In this document: piece after piece, positions 1 to 5,369 of the stretch
Numbering within the stretch: position 1 is the first letter of the stretch
Layout of the letters: each line of letters starts with the position of its first letter
From: Opitutaceae bacterium
GTDB taxonomy: Bacteria; Verrucomicrobiota; Verrucomicrobiae; Opitutales; Opitutaceae
Direction of reading: 5' to 3'
DNA length: 5,385 bases
NCBI GenBank assembly: GCA_031266495.1
Contig: JAISAX010000008.1
Location: 1-5,385 of the forward strand
Translations under genes and position numbers: made by a program
The notes under the pieces: model-generated
Told to the model about the DNA's origin: nothing
Database searches by the model: none
The model's input: the letters and a program-made list of their open reading frames with translations, nothing else

Positions 1-257
1 TTACATTTAGCATATTACTGTTGTTTATAATCACAATAAGTTCGATGACACCATGGCTTCCCGTTAACCCTAAATTAAGTCTTCCGTGAAAAAGTGCAGG
101 CCGACTCCCAAGAGCCGCCAGAGAGTCAAACCTGAATGACAAGCCGTAATGACAAGCCGTAAGGGGGGCAAGCTGTAAGGGGCAAGCTGTAAGGGGTCAA
201 ACCTTTACTTTTGATATTTTTTGAAGAGCCTGAACCGAAAAGGGTAAGGTTACCAGA
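1..257. other. AT-rich intergenic region with a candidate -10 box
   Basis: No credible coding frame covers this stretch. A perfect TATAAT lies at 26-31 on the + strand, but no convincing -35 box is visible at the right distance because the window begins there. Promoter activity is therefore only a possibility. From 125 on the sequence becomes repetitive: a degenerate tandem array followed by the left arm of an inverted repeat, both listed separately. The base composition is visibly poorer in G+C than the region after about 1750. Confidence 0.4.
135..204. repeat. degenerate short tandem repeat array
   Basis: Two perfect 13-bp units (AATGACAAGCCGT) lie at 135-147 and 148-160. They are followed by two diverged units of 16 and 14 bp (161-176 and 177-190), both ending GGGGCAAGCTGT, and by a partial unit starting AAGGGG at 191. 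The shared core is CAAG(C)YGTAA. A 9-bp direct repeat, GTCAAACCT, brackets the array at 125-133 and 196-204. The last unit merges into the left arm of the 193-410 inverted repeat, which suggests the array arose by slippage or repeated insertion at the edge of that element. No function is evident. Confidence 0.75.
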
Positions 258-410
258 ATGAGCAGGATTCAGATCAAAGAAAATTCAAGTTACGCTACCA
301 ATCGGGGACGTGACGGGGCGAAGCTTATGTGGATTTTTTTGATTCTTGTTTTGCCTCCCCTTTTTGCGTCCTTGCCCAGTCCAAAATATCAAACACTAAG
401 GTTTGACCCC
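193..410. repeat. imperfect inverted-repeat element, MITE/REP-like
   Basis: Arms at 193-220 and 383-410 are reverse complements over 28 bp with 24 matches. Both begin GGGGTCAAACCTT on the outer edge and share TTGATATTTT on the inner side; the four mismatches cluster in the middle. Weaker complementarity appears to extend inward, with purine-rich A/G tracts near 236-249 opposing pyrimidine tracts near 346-366. The unit is about 218 bp with no transposase inside. From memory, GGGGTCAAACCT-type ends resemble repeats near REP-associated tyrosine (Y1) transposases in several phyla; this was not checked. Reading it as a decayed non-autonomous element is inference. The arms themselves are directly visible. 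Confidence 0.6.
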
Positions 411-485
411 ATCGGATTGGCTCATGTCGATATAATGTTCACGCCTCAGGCCCGACAATTATCTGGCATCATATTCACACCATGA
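258..485 (+). CDS. doubtful small ORF, 75 aa, inside inverted-repeat element
   Basis: I do not recognise this protein. Points in favour: an SD-like TAAGG at 245-249 sits 8 nt before the ATG, and the stop codon overlaps the next gene's start as ATGA (482-485), a typical translational-coupling arrangement. A hydrophobic run at residues 24-38 (MWIFLILVLPPLFAS) could be a membrane segment. Points against: most of the frame lies within the 193-410 inverted repeat, residues 43-52 are simply the translation of its right arm, and the hydrophobic run comes from a T-rich tract. No domain or family pattern is visible. It may be a leader-type ORF coupling translation to the downstream gene, or a chance frame. 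Confidence 0.25.
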   Translation: MSRIQIKENSSYATNRGRDGAKLMWIFLILVLPPLFASLPSPKYQTLRFDPIGLAHVDIMFTPQARQLSGIIFTP

Positions 486-877
486 TCAAAACATTCAGGT
501 TAATCGGGATTATCGTGACAATTGTTCTTTTTACATGCGCATGCGTAAGTGAAAGAAAAAACATTGAATGGACATTGCTTTCCTGTGAAAACCTCAAGGA
601 ACAGGTTAACAACAAAAGCAATAAATATCAGATTTGGATATACAGTGGGAGTGACAAGATTTACCATTACCTTTATCGTGACACAACAAAAGCATTTTAC
701 GGGACAAGATATTATTGTAAAATCAGAAAATCTGATTGCTTGATTATTAGTCCTGAATATGAACAAGTATTTGATGGCAAGCTTACATTCCATGCCGTAG
801 TTTTTTCCAAACGGTCAAACACAATTCAAAGCAACACCCACTCCTTTGAACGTGGACTAATACCTGATGGGCCATGA
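482..877 (+). CDS. small putative lipoprotein, 131 aa, unknown function
   Basis: The family is not recognised. The N-terminus has a short basic start (MIKTFR) and a hydrophobic core (LIGIIVTIVLF, residues 7-17), followed by TCAC with cysteines at 19 and 21. C21 preceded by A20 is the likelier lipidation site, but the lipobox is not canonical because the usual Leu/Val at -3 is missing. The mature part is polar, rich in Tyr, Lys and Ser, and probably beta-rich. It contains Cys35, Cys79 and Cys86, the last two possibly a disulfide pair in the periplasm. The segment around residues 49-79 (YQIWIYSGSDKIYHYLYRD, then a Cys) looks like a conserved core of small cell-envelope proteins. No SD sequence precedes the ATG, so translation may depend on coupling with the upstream ORF. 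The codons are AT-rich compared with the genes to the right. Confidence 0.6.
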   Translation: MIKTFRLIGIIVTIVLFTCACVSERKNIEWTLLSCENLKEQVNNKSNKYQIWIYSGSDKIYHYLYRDTTKAFYGTRYYCKIRKSDCLIISPEYEQVFDGKLTFHAVVFSKRSNTIQSNTHSFERGLIPDGP

Positions 878-896
878 GGCAAATTGCCGAAGGAAT

Positions 897-925
897 CAAT
901 CTGCAAAATGTTAATTTTCAGATTG
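897..925 (+). terminator. hairpin downstream of the lipoprotein gene, possible terminator
   Basis: CAATCTG (897-903) pairs with CAGATTG (919-925). After one bulged C at 904, AAAAT (905-909) pairs with ATTTT (914-918) around the 4-nt loop GTTA. It starts 20 nt after the stop at 877. The stem is AT-rich and there is no immediate T tract, the nearest T-rich run being around 948-959, so it is at best a weak intrinsic terminator or an mRNA-end stabiliser. Confidence 0.3.
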
Positions 926-957
926 CGACAGACCGCAAGAGAATACATTTTTATTTT

Positions 958-987
958 TTGACATTCATTTGATATGGTTTTAATAAT
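958..987 (+). promoter_or_regulatory. candidate sigma70-type promoter for the 1000-1716 gene
   Basis: A perfect -35 box, TTGACA, lies at 958-963. The best -10 options are AATAAT at 982-987 (5/6 match, 18-bp spacer) and TTTAAT at 979-984 (5/6 match, 15-bp spacer). A start site 6-8 nt further on would fall near 991-995, leaving a very short leader before the ATG at 1000 (or 1009) with no SD sequence. Transcripts may be nearly leaderless. The surroundings are AT-rich, so chance matches are easy. Confidence 0.4.
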
Positions 988-999
988 TTCCAAAACATC

Positions 1000-1716
1000 A
1001 TGACCATTATGTTTCACCGAATTGTTAATCGAAATCTCGCAACCTGCCTGATGCTCACGGGCCTTGCATCGGGAGCACAGGCGGAACCTGTTTTCCATCC
1101 TGCGGACAGCAACAATGACGAAATCAGGTATTCGACAAATATCTGTGGCTGGTACCGCGTCACTGTCCCGGCGGGACAACTCAAGCTGGTCGCCCGTCAA
1201 CTGGATGCCACCGGTACGCAGGCGCCGGTTCCTCTGGACAGCCTGTTCCCCGTTATGCCGCCCGCTACCTACATCACCAAATGGACACCGTCGGGGCAAT
1301 TCGCATCCGTATATGGCCGCAATGGCTGGTCTCTCCTGTTTGATATCAATATCGGAGAATCGGTACGCATCGCCAATTCATCGAATTCCAATATCGAAAT
1401 AATCATGTACGGACAAGTCGTGCAAAATTTATCAAGGACTTATACGAATCAAGGGAGTTTCGGAACCGCCTCTGTCTTTCCAATAGCCGCCACGATAACA
1501 GATTATTCACTCGCCGCCGCAGCCAATGATTATGTGACCGAAACATCCACTGGCTCTATTGTTTCCCATATTTTTGGTCGTAGCGGCTGGAGCGGAGGCA
1601 TTCCCTCATTCGGAATAGGCGAGGGATTCCTCTACCAACGTGGCGACGCTGACACCGTCTGGACACAGACACTTCTGGTTGATCCCGATACGCTGCAACT
1701 CGGCATCAACCTTTAG
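1000..1716 (+). CDS. secreted protein with two diverged internal repeats, 238 aa
   Basis: This is an uncharacterised exported protein. Residues 1-28 form a Sec signal peptide (basic MTIMFHRIVNRN, hydrophobic core, AQA cleavage site before Glu29). The mature chain has two related halves. The first starts near residue 50 (GWYRVTVPAG, LVARQLD) and contains VYGRNGWS (104-111) and NIGESVRI (117-124), ending MYGQVVQ at 136-142. The second contains IFGRSGWS (191-198) and GIGEGFLY (205-212). The pattern VPAG, then L[FV]P, then GRxGWS, then IGEG matches, from my recollection, secreted beta-rich proteins abundant in Verrucomicrobiota and Planctomycetota whose function is unknown. ATG codons at 1000 and 1009 are both possible starts and neither has an SD. 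The exported DUF1573 protein begins 37 bp downstream on the same strand, so the two are probably co-transcribed. Confidence 0.75.
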   Translation: MTIMFHRIVNRNLATCLMLTGLASGAQAEPVFHPADSNNDEIRYSTNICGWYRVTVPAGQLKLVARQLDATGTQAPVPLDSLFPVMPPATYITKWTPSGQFASVYGRNGWSLLFDINIGESVRIANSSNSNIEIIMYGQVVQNLSRTYTNQGSFGTASVFPIAATITDYSLAAAANDYVTETSTGSIVSHIFGRSGWSGGIPSFGIGEGFLYQRGDADTVWTQTLLVDPDTLQLGINL

Positions 1717-1753
1717 GGTCGCGCGCAAGACAGTCTTCGATACAGTTTGTGTC

Positions 1754-2440
1754 ATGCTTTTTTTGCGAATCACGAATGTCATATTGTTAATGATACCGCT
1801 CTGGTTGCAGGCTGCTCTGGAGTTTGAGCGGACCACGATCCCCTGGACCGCCCGGCCCGCGGATACGGAGATGGTGGCCATTTTCCCGTTCAAAAACACC
1901 GGCGAGAGCGCCGAGGAAATTGTGAAGCTGGACAGTTCATGCGGATGCACGGTGGCGGAGCTGGCCAAACGGGTTTACCAGCCGGGAGAGTCGGGAGAAA
2001 TCAGGGCCGTGTTCACGTTCGGTGAGCGGGTGGGCAAACAAATCAAGACAATCGGCGTGGTGACGGCGAACGCTGTCGGCAAGCCGGTGGTGCTGCGGAT
2101 GGAGGCGACGATCCCGGACGTGCTCGCGGTCTCGCAAAAGCTGGTGGTGTTTTCGGGAGCCGGACAGGAGCAGTCGCGGACCATCACGATCAAGACCGAC
2201 GCGGGTCTGACGCTGGAGGAACTGACGGCCACACCGGGTGACGATTCGTTTCAGGCAACGTTGGGAACGCATCCGGTTTCGAAGCAACGCACGCTGACGA
2301 TCACGCGTCCCCCGGCGGCTGCACGAAAATCCGTCCTGATCACGGCCAGGTTCGCGGACGGTCTCACCAAATCCATCCGCGTATGGGTCATGGTCCGCCC
2401 GGAACGGACGAAGGAACATTCTCCGTCAGAATCAAAATGA
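1754..2440 (+). CDS. exported DUF1573-domain protein, 228 aa
   Basis: The start at 1754 was chosen over an in-frame ATG at 1640. It gives a clean signal peptide (MLFLRITNVILLMIPLWLQA, cleavage near residues 18-20) and avoids a long overlap with the preceding gene. Residues 43-97 carry the DUF1573 (PF07610) pattern: FPFKNTGE (44-51), the SSCGCTV motif with Cys63 and Cys65, PGESGE (77-82), then VFTF, a basic stretch and VVTAN. The family is periplasmic or surface-attached, with an Ig-like/ASPM-SPD-2-like beta-sandwich fold. The CGC motif is its hallmark, but no biochemical role is firmly established. The remainder (100-228) appears to be a second beta-sandwich (KLVVFSGAGQEQSRTITI). No SD is visible. 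It probably shares a transcript with the upstream secreted repeat protein and faces a convergent gene 33 bp away. Confidence 0.85.
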   Translation: MLFLRITNVILLMIPLWLQAALEFERTTIPWTARPADTEMVAIFPFKNTGESAEEIVKLDSSCGCTVAELAKRVYQPGESGEIRAVFTFGERVGKQIKTIGVVTANAVGKPVVLRMEATIPDVLAVSQKLVVFSGAGQEQSRTITIKTDAGLTLEELTATPGDDSFQATLGTHPVSKQRTLTITRPPAAARKSVLITARFADGLTKSIRVWVMVRPERTKEHSPSESK

Positions 2441-2466
2441 GCCGGTGACGGATAATGTCGCCCGGC
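2441..2466. terminator. hairpin between convergent genes, possible bidirectional terminator
   Basis: GCCGG (2441-2445) pairs with CCGGC (2462-2466), and inside it GAC (2447-2449) pairs with GTC (2457-2459) across a small internal loop. It begins directly after the DUF1573 stop and ends 7 bp before the last base of the convergent hydrolase gene. No T tract follows on either strand, so intrinsic termination is uncertain. Confidence 0.3.
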
Positions 2467-2473
2467 CACAGTG

Positions 2474-3496
2474 TCAGATGATCGAACGCAGGCGGTCGGC
2501 CAGATTGTGTCCCATGAGGGCGTGGCCGGAGGGGGTCGGATGGAGAACGTCGGCAGAGAGGAGCGTGAAATCGGTGAGCAGGTCGGTGCCTTCGATGAGG
2601 TGCAGGCGGGCGTCGCCAGTGGCTCGGGCGCGGGTGACGAGGTCGCGCAGGGCGGCGTCGAAACCGTGCTGGCGTTCAAAATCGTCACGCGGGGCGCGGG
2701 AATGGTGCGCGCTGTTGGTGAAGGCGGTGACGAGAACGAGCGGTGTATCGGGATTTTTTGTACGAAGTGCCTTGAGGAGATACGCGGCGCGTCCGGCAAA
2801 GGTTTCGACGGTGTAGCCGCCGCGCATGTTCACGCCGAGTTCGGCGGTGATGATGGCGGCCTTTGTTTCGGCGGCGGTGGCGGCGAGGTAGTCGGCGGCT
2901 TCTTTCTCGATGTGGCACGCGCCGGAGAGGCCTTTGCCGAAGACATTCCAGTGAAGGAGGCGGGCGGCGTGGTACGGGTAGCCGCCATGGTGCGAGTGGG
3001 TGATCGACGAACCGTAGGCGAGCCAGGTGACGGCGGGTTTTTCGGCGGCGGTCGGCGGGCGGACGGGGTGGCCGAAGGTTTCGAGGTGATGAAAAAGGCA
3101 CGCGGCGCGTCCGGGGGCGATCCGCCAGACGTCGGGCGACCATCCGCCGGAAGCGAGCGCGGCATCGGTGGCTTCCGGGAAACGTTCGGGCGGTGTGAGG
3201 GAGAGCGCGGTGGGCACGCCTTTGGCGAGGCGATGGGTGGCGAGGAGGAAGGGTCCACAATAGACCTGCACTTCGGTGTCGGCATCCTCGGCGGTGAGCG
3301 TGACACGGATGTTTTGCGCGGGAGTGACGAAGCGGAGTTCCACGCCGCAGGAATCCATCGAGACCATGCGGCCGCGTTCGTTGAGGGCGTGGCGCACGGG
3401 GGCTGGATAACGCGAGAGTTGCCAGAGGTCGCCTTCGCGGGGTTCGGGATAGCAGTTGTGAAATTCGATGGTGGCGGGAGGTGTGCGGGCAGGCAT
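2474..3496 (-). CDS. SGNH/GDSL hydrolase (Lipase_GDSL_3-like), about 340 aa
   Basis: This is a predicted esterase, most likely removing acyl groups such as acetyl from a carbohydrate; the substrate is unknown. An N-terminal beta-rich domain (about residues 10-100 from the ATG at 3496) contains DLWQLSRYPAPVR and VELRFVTPAQNIRV, similar to the accessory domain often found before GDSL_3 (PF14606) hydrolases. The catalytic domain shows all SGNH blocks: block I YGSSITHS with nucleophile Ser164, block II Gly189 in GKGLSG, block III ELGVN with Asn223, and block V DVLHP with Asp316 and His319. The ATG at 3496 was chosen because the 27 extra residues gained from an in-frame TTG at 3577 look neither conserved nor signal-like; that longer start cannot be excluded. 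There is no signal peptide with either start, so the enzyme is probably cytoplasmic. It lies downstream of the FAD oxidoreductase on the same strand, separated by a repeat-rich gap. Confidence 0.85.
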   Translation of the reverse strand: MPARTPPATIEFHNCYPEPREGDLWQLSRYPAPVRHALNERGRMVSMDSCGVELRFVTPAQNIRVTLTAEDADTEVQVYCGPFLLATHRLAKGVPTALSLTPPERFPEATDAALASGGWSPDVWRIAPGRAACLFHHLETFGHPVRPPTAAEKPAVTWLAYGSSITHSHHGGYPYHAARLLHWNVFGKGLSGACHIEKEAADYLAATAAETKAAIITAELGVNMRGGYTVETFAGRAAYLLKALRTKNPDTPLVLVTAFTNSAHHSRAPRDDFERQHGFDAALRDLVTRARATGDARLHLIEGTDLLTDFTLLSADVLHPTPSGHALMGHNLADRLRSII

Positions 3497-3597
3497 GAGT
3501 GTGGCGGGTGGTTCGTGGATGATGATTTCGGAATGTTTTCCGGGCAACAGGTAGAACGGTTGGCATCTGTCAGGCAATACGAATACGAAGGGATCGG

Positions 3598-3615
3598 CCC
3601 GGCCCGCCCCACCCC
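3598..3615 (-). other. potential G-quadruplex motif upstream of the hydrolase gene
   Basis: On the - strand this reads GGGG-T-GGGG-C-GGG-CC-GGG: four G tracts of at least three with loops of 1, 1 and 2 nt, which fits the standard quadruplex pattern. A fifth GGG lies at 3623-3625. It is on the coding strand of the SGNH hydrolase, 21 nt before the TTG at 3577 and about 100 nt before the ATG at 3496. It could thus fall in that gene's 5' leader. The flanks are GC-rich, so it may also be chance. Confidence 0.4.
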
Positions 3616-3671
3616 GCCTCGGCCCGGCGGCGTGTTCAAGCGTCGCGCAACCGGGAATCGGGGGGAACAGT

Positions 3672-3711
3672 CAGGCGCGGGAGCGCCTGGGACCGCCGGC
3701 ATCTTGCCGGC
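3672..3711. repeat. pair of adjacent GC-rich hairpin repeats
   Basis: Two perfect 7-bp stems lie side by side. CAGGCGC (3672-3678) pairs with GCGCCTG (3683-3689) around GGGA. GCCGGCA (3695-3701) pairs with TGCCGGC (3705-3711) around TCT. The second has the same 7-3-7 layout as two hairpins at 3818-3878. From memory, such units are dispersed intergenic repeats in Verrucomicrobiota and Planctomycetota genomes; this was not checked. A small AGTGG x3 tandem follows at 3716-3730. No coding frame here is credible. Confidence 0.65.
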
Positions 3712-3786
3712 ATGCAGTGGAGTGGAGTGGCCCCGAGGAGAGGCGGCGGAAGATGCGGCTACGGCAGGGAGGTTTTTATCGTTATC

Positions 3787-3904
3787 ACTGAAGTTACGCA
3801 GACGGCCTTGAAGTGGCGCGGGCTTCCAGCCCGCTGACGGCGCGCAGCGCCGCCCGGAAATGCGGGCGAGACGCCCGCGCCACTGCGCACTGCGTAACAT
3901 CAGT
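3787..3904. repeat. nested palindromic element ending at the oxidoreductase stop codon
   Basis: The outer arms 3787-3801 and 3890-3904 match as reverse complements at 14 of 15 positions. Inside them, AGTGGCGCGGGC (3812-3823) and GCCCGCGCCACT (3873-3884) are perfect 12-bp inverted repeats. Within those sit three small perfect hairpins: 3818-3834 (7-bp stem, TCC loop), 3839-3851 (5-bp stem, GCA loop) and 3862-3878 (7-bp stem, AGA loop). The strand can therefore fold either as one long cruciform or as separate short hairpins. Its right end is base 3904, the last base of the oxidoreductase gene. A REP-like repeat acting as mRNA 3'-end stabiliser or terminator is plausible but inferred. Confidence 0.7.
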
Positions 3905-5358
3905 TACTTCAGGAAACTTTGCCCGACCTCGCAGCCGGCGGCGATGAGCCGGGCGCGGAGTTCACTCACGTCCACCTTGCGCGGAGTGACATTGTTTTTC
4001 AATGACAGCGCCGCCGCCGTGCCCGCCGCTTGCCCCATGTTGCAACACGTCAGGATCAGGCGGCACCCGGCTTGTGCCATGAACTCGCTCGACAGGCAGC
4101 GTCCGGCGACGAGCAGGTTGTCCAGCTTCAGGGGCACGAGCGACCGGTAGGGGATCGAGCTGGGCAATTCCTTGCGGCGGAAATCCGCGCCGGTGCGTCC
4201 CCAGCCGTCGGAAATCGCCTCGTAGCCGCCGGGCGGCGCCCACGAGCCGCCTTTGCCGTGCGTGGAGATGTAGTGGGTTTTCCCTTCAATCCCGATCTCG
4301 GCCCACTTGACGTTGCCGGGGCCGTCGGGGTTGTGCAGGTCGTAGTGGTGGCCGGTGAGGGCAATGGTGTCGGGGAATGTGGTGGCGCGGGCGAAATCGA
4401 GTGTCGTGAGGATGTATTCGCCGACGACGCGGCGGCTCTCGCGCACGCCGAGCAGGGCGCCGGTGTCGATGAGGTAGCTTTCCCCGAAACCGGGGATGTG
4501 TTTTTTGATGAATTTGGAGAGGATGTCGGCTTGCTCGCGGCCTTCGCGATACATGCGGGTGAGGTCGCGCGCGTCGAGGGGGCGGCAGTTGCGCGAGTGC
4601 GCGAAACACATCGAGATTTCGTCCTTGCCGCAGTGTTGCGGGCGTCCGGGCACGTGCGTCACCCAGTTGAGGTGGTTGTCGATCGGATACGGCAGTTCGC
4701 CTTCGGCGAGTTTTTGTTCGATGAGCTTGATCCATTGCGGGTCGGTGCGTTTGAGGTCGCTGTCCTGGTAGCGGTCCCAGTCCACGCCGCCGAGGCGGAA
4801 TTCGAGCGAGCAGGCTTGGTGTTTGCCGTCGGTGGGTCGCCCGGCCAGGCATTCGCAGCCGGCCAGGTGCGCGACGTCGGCGTCGCCGGTGCAGTCGATC
4901 ACGCGGCTGGCGAGCGCGACCTGGCGTCCGCTTTTGCTTTCAATGACAACGCCGCGTATGGCGTTTTGCCCGCGGTCCACAATCGCCTCGGCGATGTGCG
5001 AGGCGAAGAGGGTTTCGACGCCGGCTTCGGCGGTCATGCGGTCGAGGACGAGTTTGTGTTTTTCGGGGTCGCTGTTGCGGTGCCAGTGTCCGTTGACGGC
5101 GTCGAGGCGGTGGAGCATTTCGCCGCTGATGCCTTTGGCAAAGTCGAGCGGGATGTTGACGAGGCCGATGGTGGCGAGTCCGCCGAGGGCGGTTTCGCGT
5201 TCGACGAGCAGGGTTTTGCAGCCGGCTCGCGCCGCGGCCAGCGCGGCGCCGGCGCCGGCCATGCCGCCTCCGCAGACGATCACGTCGTATTCGCCAAGCG
5301 ACGACATCGTCGCTTCGGGATTTATGTAGTTTCCTTCGCGCTGGATCAGTGGGATCAT
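3904..5358 (-). CDS. FAD-dependent oxidoreductase (PF12831-like), 484 aa
   Basis: This is a predicted flavoprotein of the FAD-dependent oxidoreductase family with an N-terminal Rossmann fold; its substrate is unknown. Residues 24-54 hold the FAD-binding beta-alpha-beta unit: DVIVCGGGMAGAGAALAAARAG with Gly30, Gly32 and Gly35, then LLVER with Glu53 for ribose binding. Other family marks are ALGGLAT (57-63), VIDCTGDADVAHLAG (153-167), GVRESRRVVGEY (304-315) and the C-terminal FAD motif NLLVAGRCLSSE...MGQAAGTAAA (414-450). Length and motif order fit a complete protein. ATG 5358 was chosen because residues 10-24 (NYINPEATMSSLGEYD) resemble the short segment usually found before the Rossmann strand; ATG at 5307 is the alternative. 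Neither start has a clear SD. There is no signal peptide, so it is probably cytoplasmic. Members often sit near glycoside hydrolases and esterases, and here an SGNH hydrolase follows on the same strand. Fourteen Cys residues are present, including C438-C439. Confidence 0.88.
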   Translation of the reverse strand: MIPLIQREGNYINPEATMSSLGEYDVIVCGGGMAGAGAALAAARAGCKTLLVERETALGGLATIGLVNIPLDFAKGISGEMLHRLDAVNGHWHRNSDPEKHKLVLDRMTAEAGVETLFASHIAEAIVDRGQNAIRGVVIESKSGRQVALASRVIDCTGDADVAHLAGCECLAGRPTDGKHQACSLEFRLGGVDWDRYQDSDLKRTDPQWIKLIEQKLAEGELPYPIDNHLNWVTHVPGRPQHCGKDEISMCFAHSRNCRPLDARDLTRMYREGREQADILSKFIKKHIPGFGESYLIDTGALLGVRESRRVVGEYILTTLDFARATTFPDTIALTGHHYDLHNPDGPGNVKWAEIGIEGKTHYISTHGKGGSWAPPGGYEAISDGWGRTGADFRRKELPSSIPYRSLVPLKLDNLLVAGRCLSSEFMAQAGCRLILTCCNMGQAAGTAAALSLKNNVTPRKVDVSELRARLIAAGCEVGQSFLK

Positions 5359-5369
5359 GGTGAGTCGGT

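Noticed and set aside
135..204. CRISPR-like array
   Set aside because: The units are 13-16 bp, directly adjacent with no spacers, and degenerate; no cas genes are present.
878..888. GGCAAATTGCC palindrome as terminator
   Set aside because: Only one unpaired base between the arms, so it cannot form a usable RNA hairpin; a better hairpin lies at 897-925.
826..1299. 157-codon open frame on the - strand
   Set aside because: It lies antisense to the secreted protein's signal peptide and promoter region; no recognisable motif, whereas the + frame has a clean signal peptide.
1640..1753. 38-residue N-terminal extension of the DUF1573 protein
   Set aside because: It overlaps the preceding gene by 77 bp and would bury the signal peptide internally. 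The ATG at 1754 gives a normal exported protein.
2685..3566. 293-codon open frame on the - strand
   Set aside because: Arg/His/Pro-rich translation in a shifted frame of the hydrolase gene; no family pattern.
2471..3811. 446-codon open frame on the + strand
   Set aside because: It is antisense to the SGNH hydrolase, whose frame carries all catalytic blocks in order. The + translation is low-complexity Gly/Glu/Ala/Arg-rich, as expected from the opposite strand of a GC-rich gene, and its end runs through intergenic hairpins.
2830..3900. 356-codon open frame on the - strand, out of frame with the hydrolase
   Set aside because: It crosses the palindromic repeats and has Pro/Ser/Arg-rich translation without domains. 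It exists because the region is GC-rich and has few stop codons.
4286..4852. 188-codon open frame on the - strand
   Set aside because: It is a shifted frame inside the FAD oxidoreductase gene with Arg/Pro/His-rich translation and no motif.
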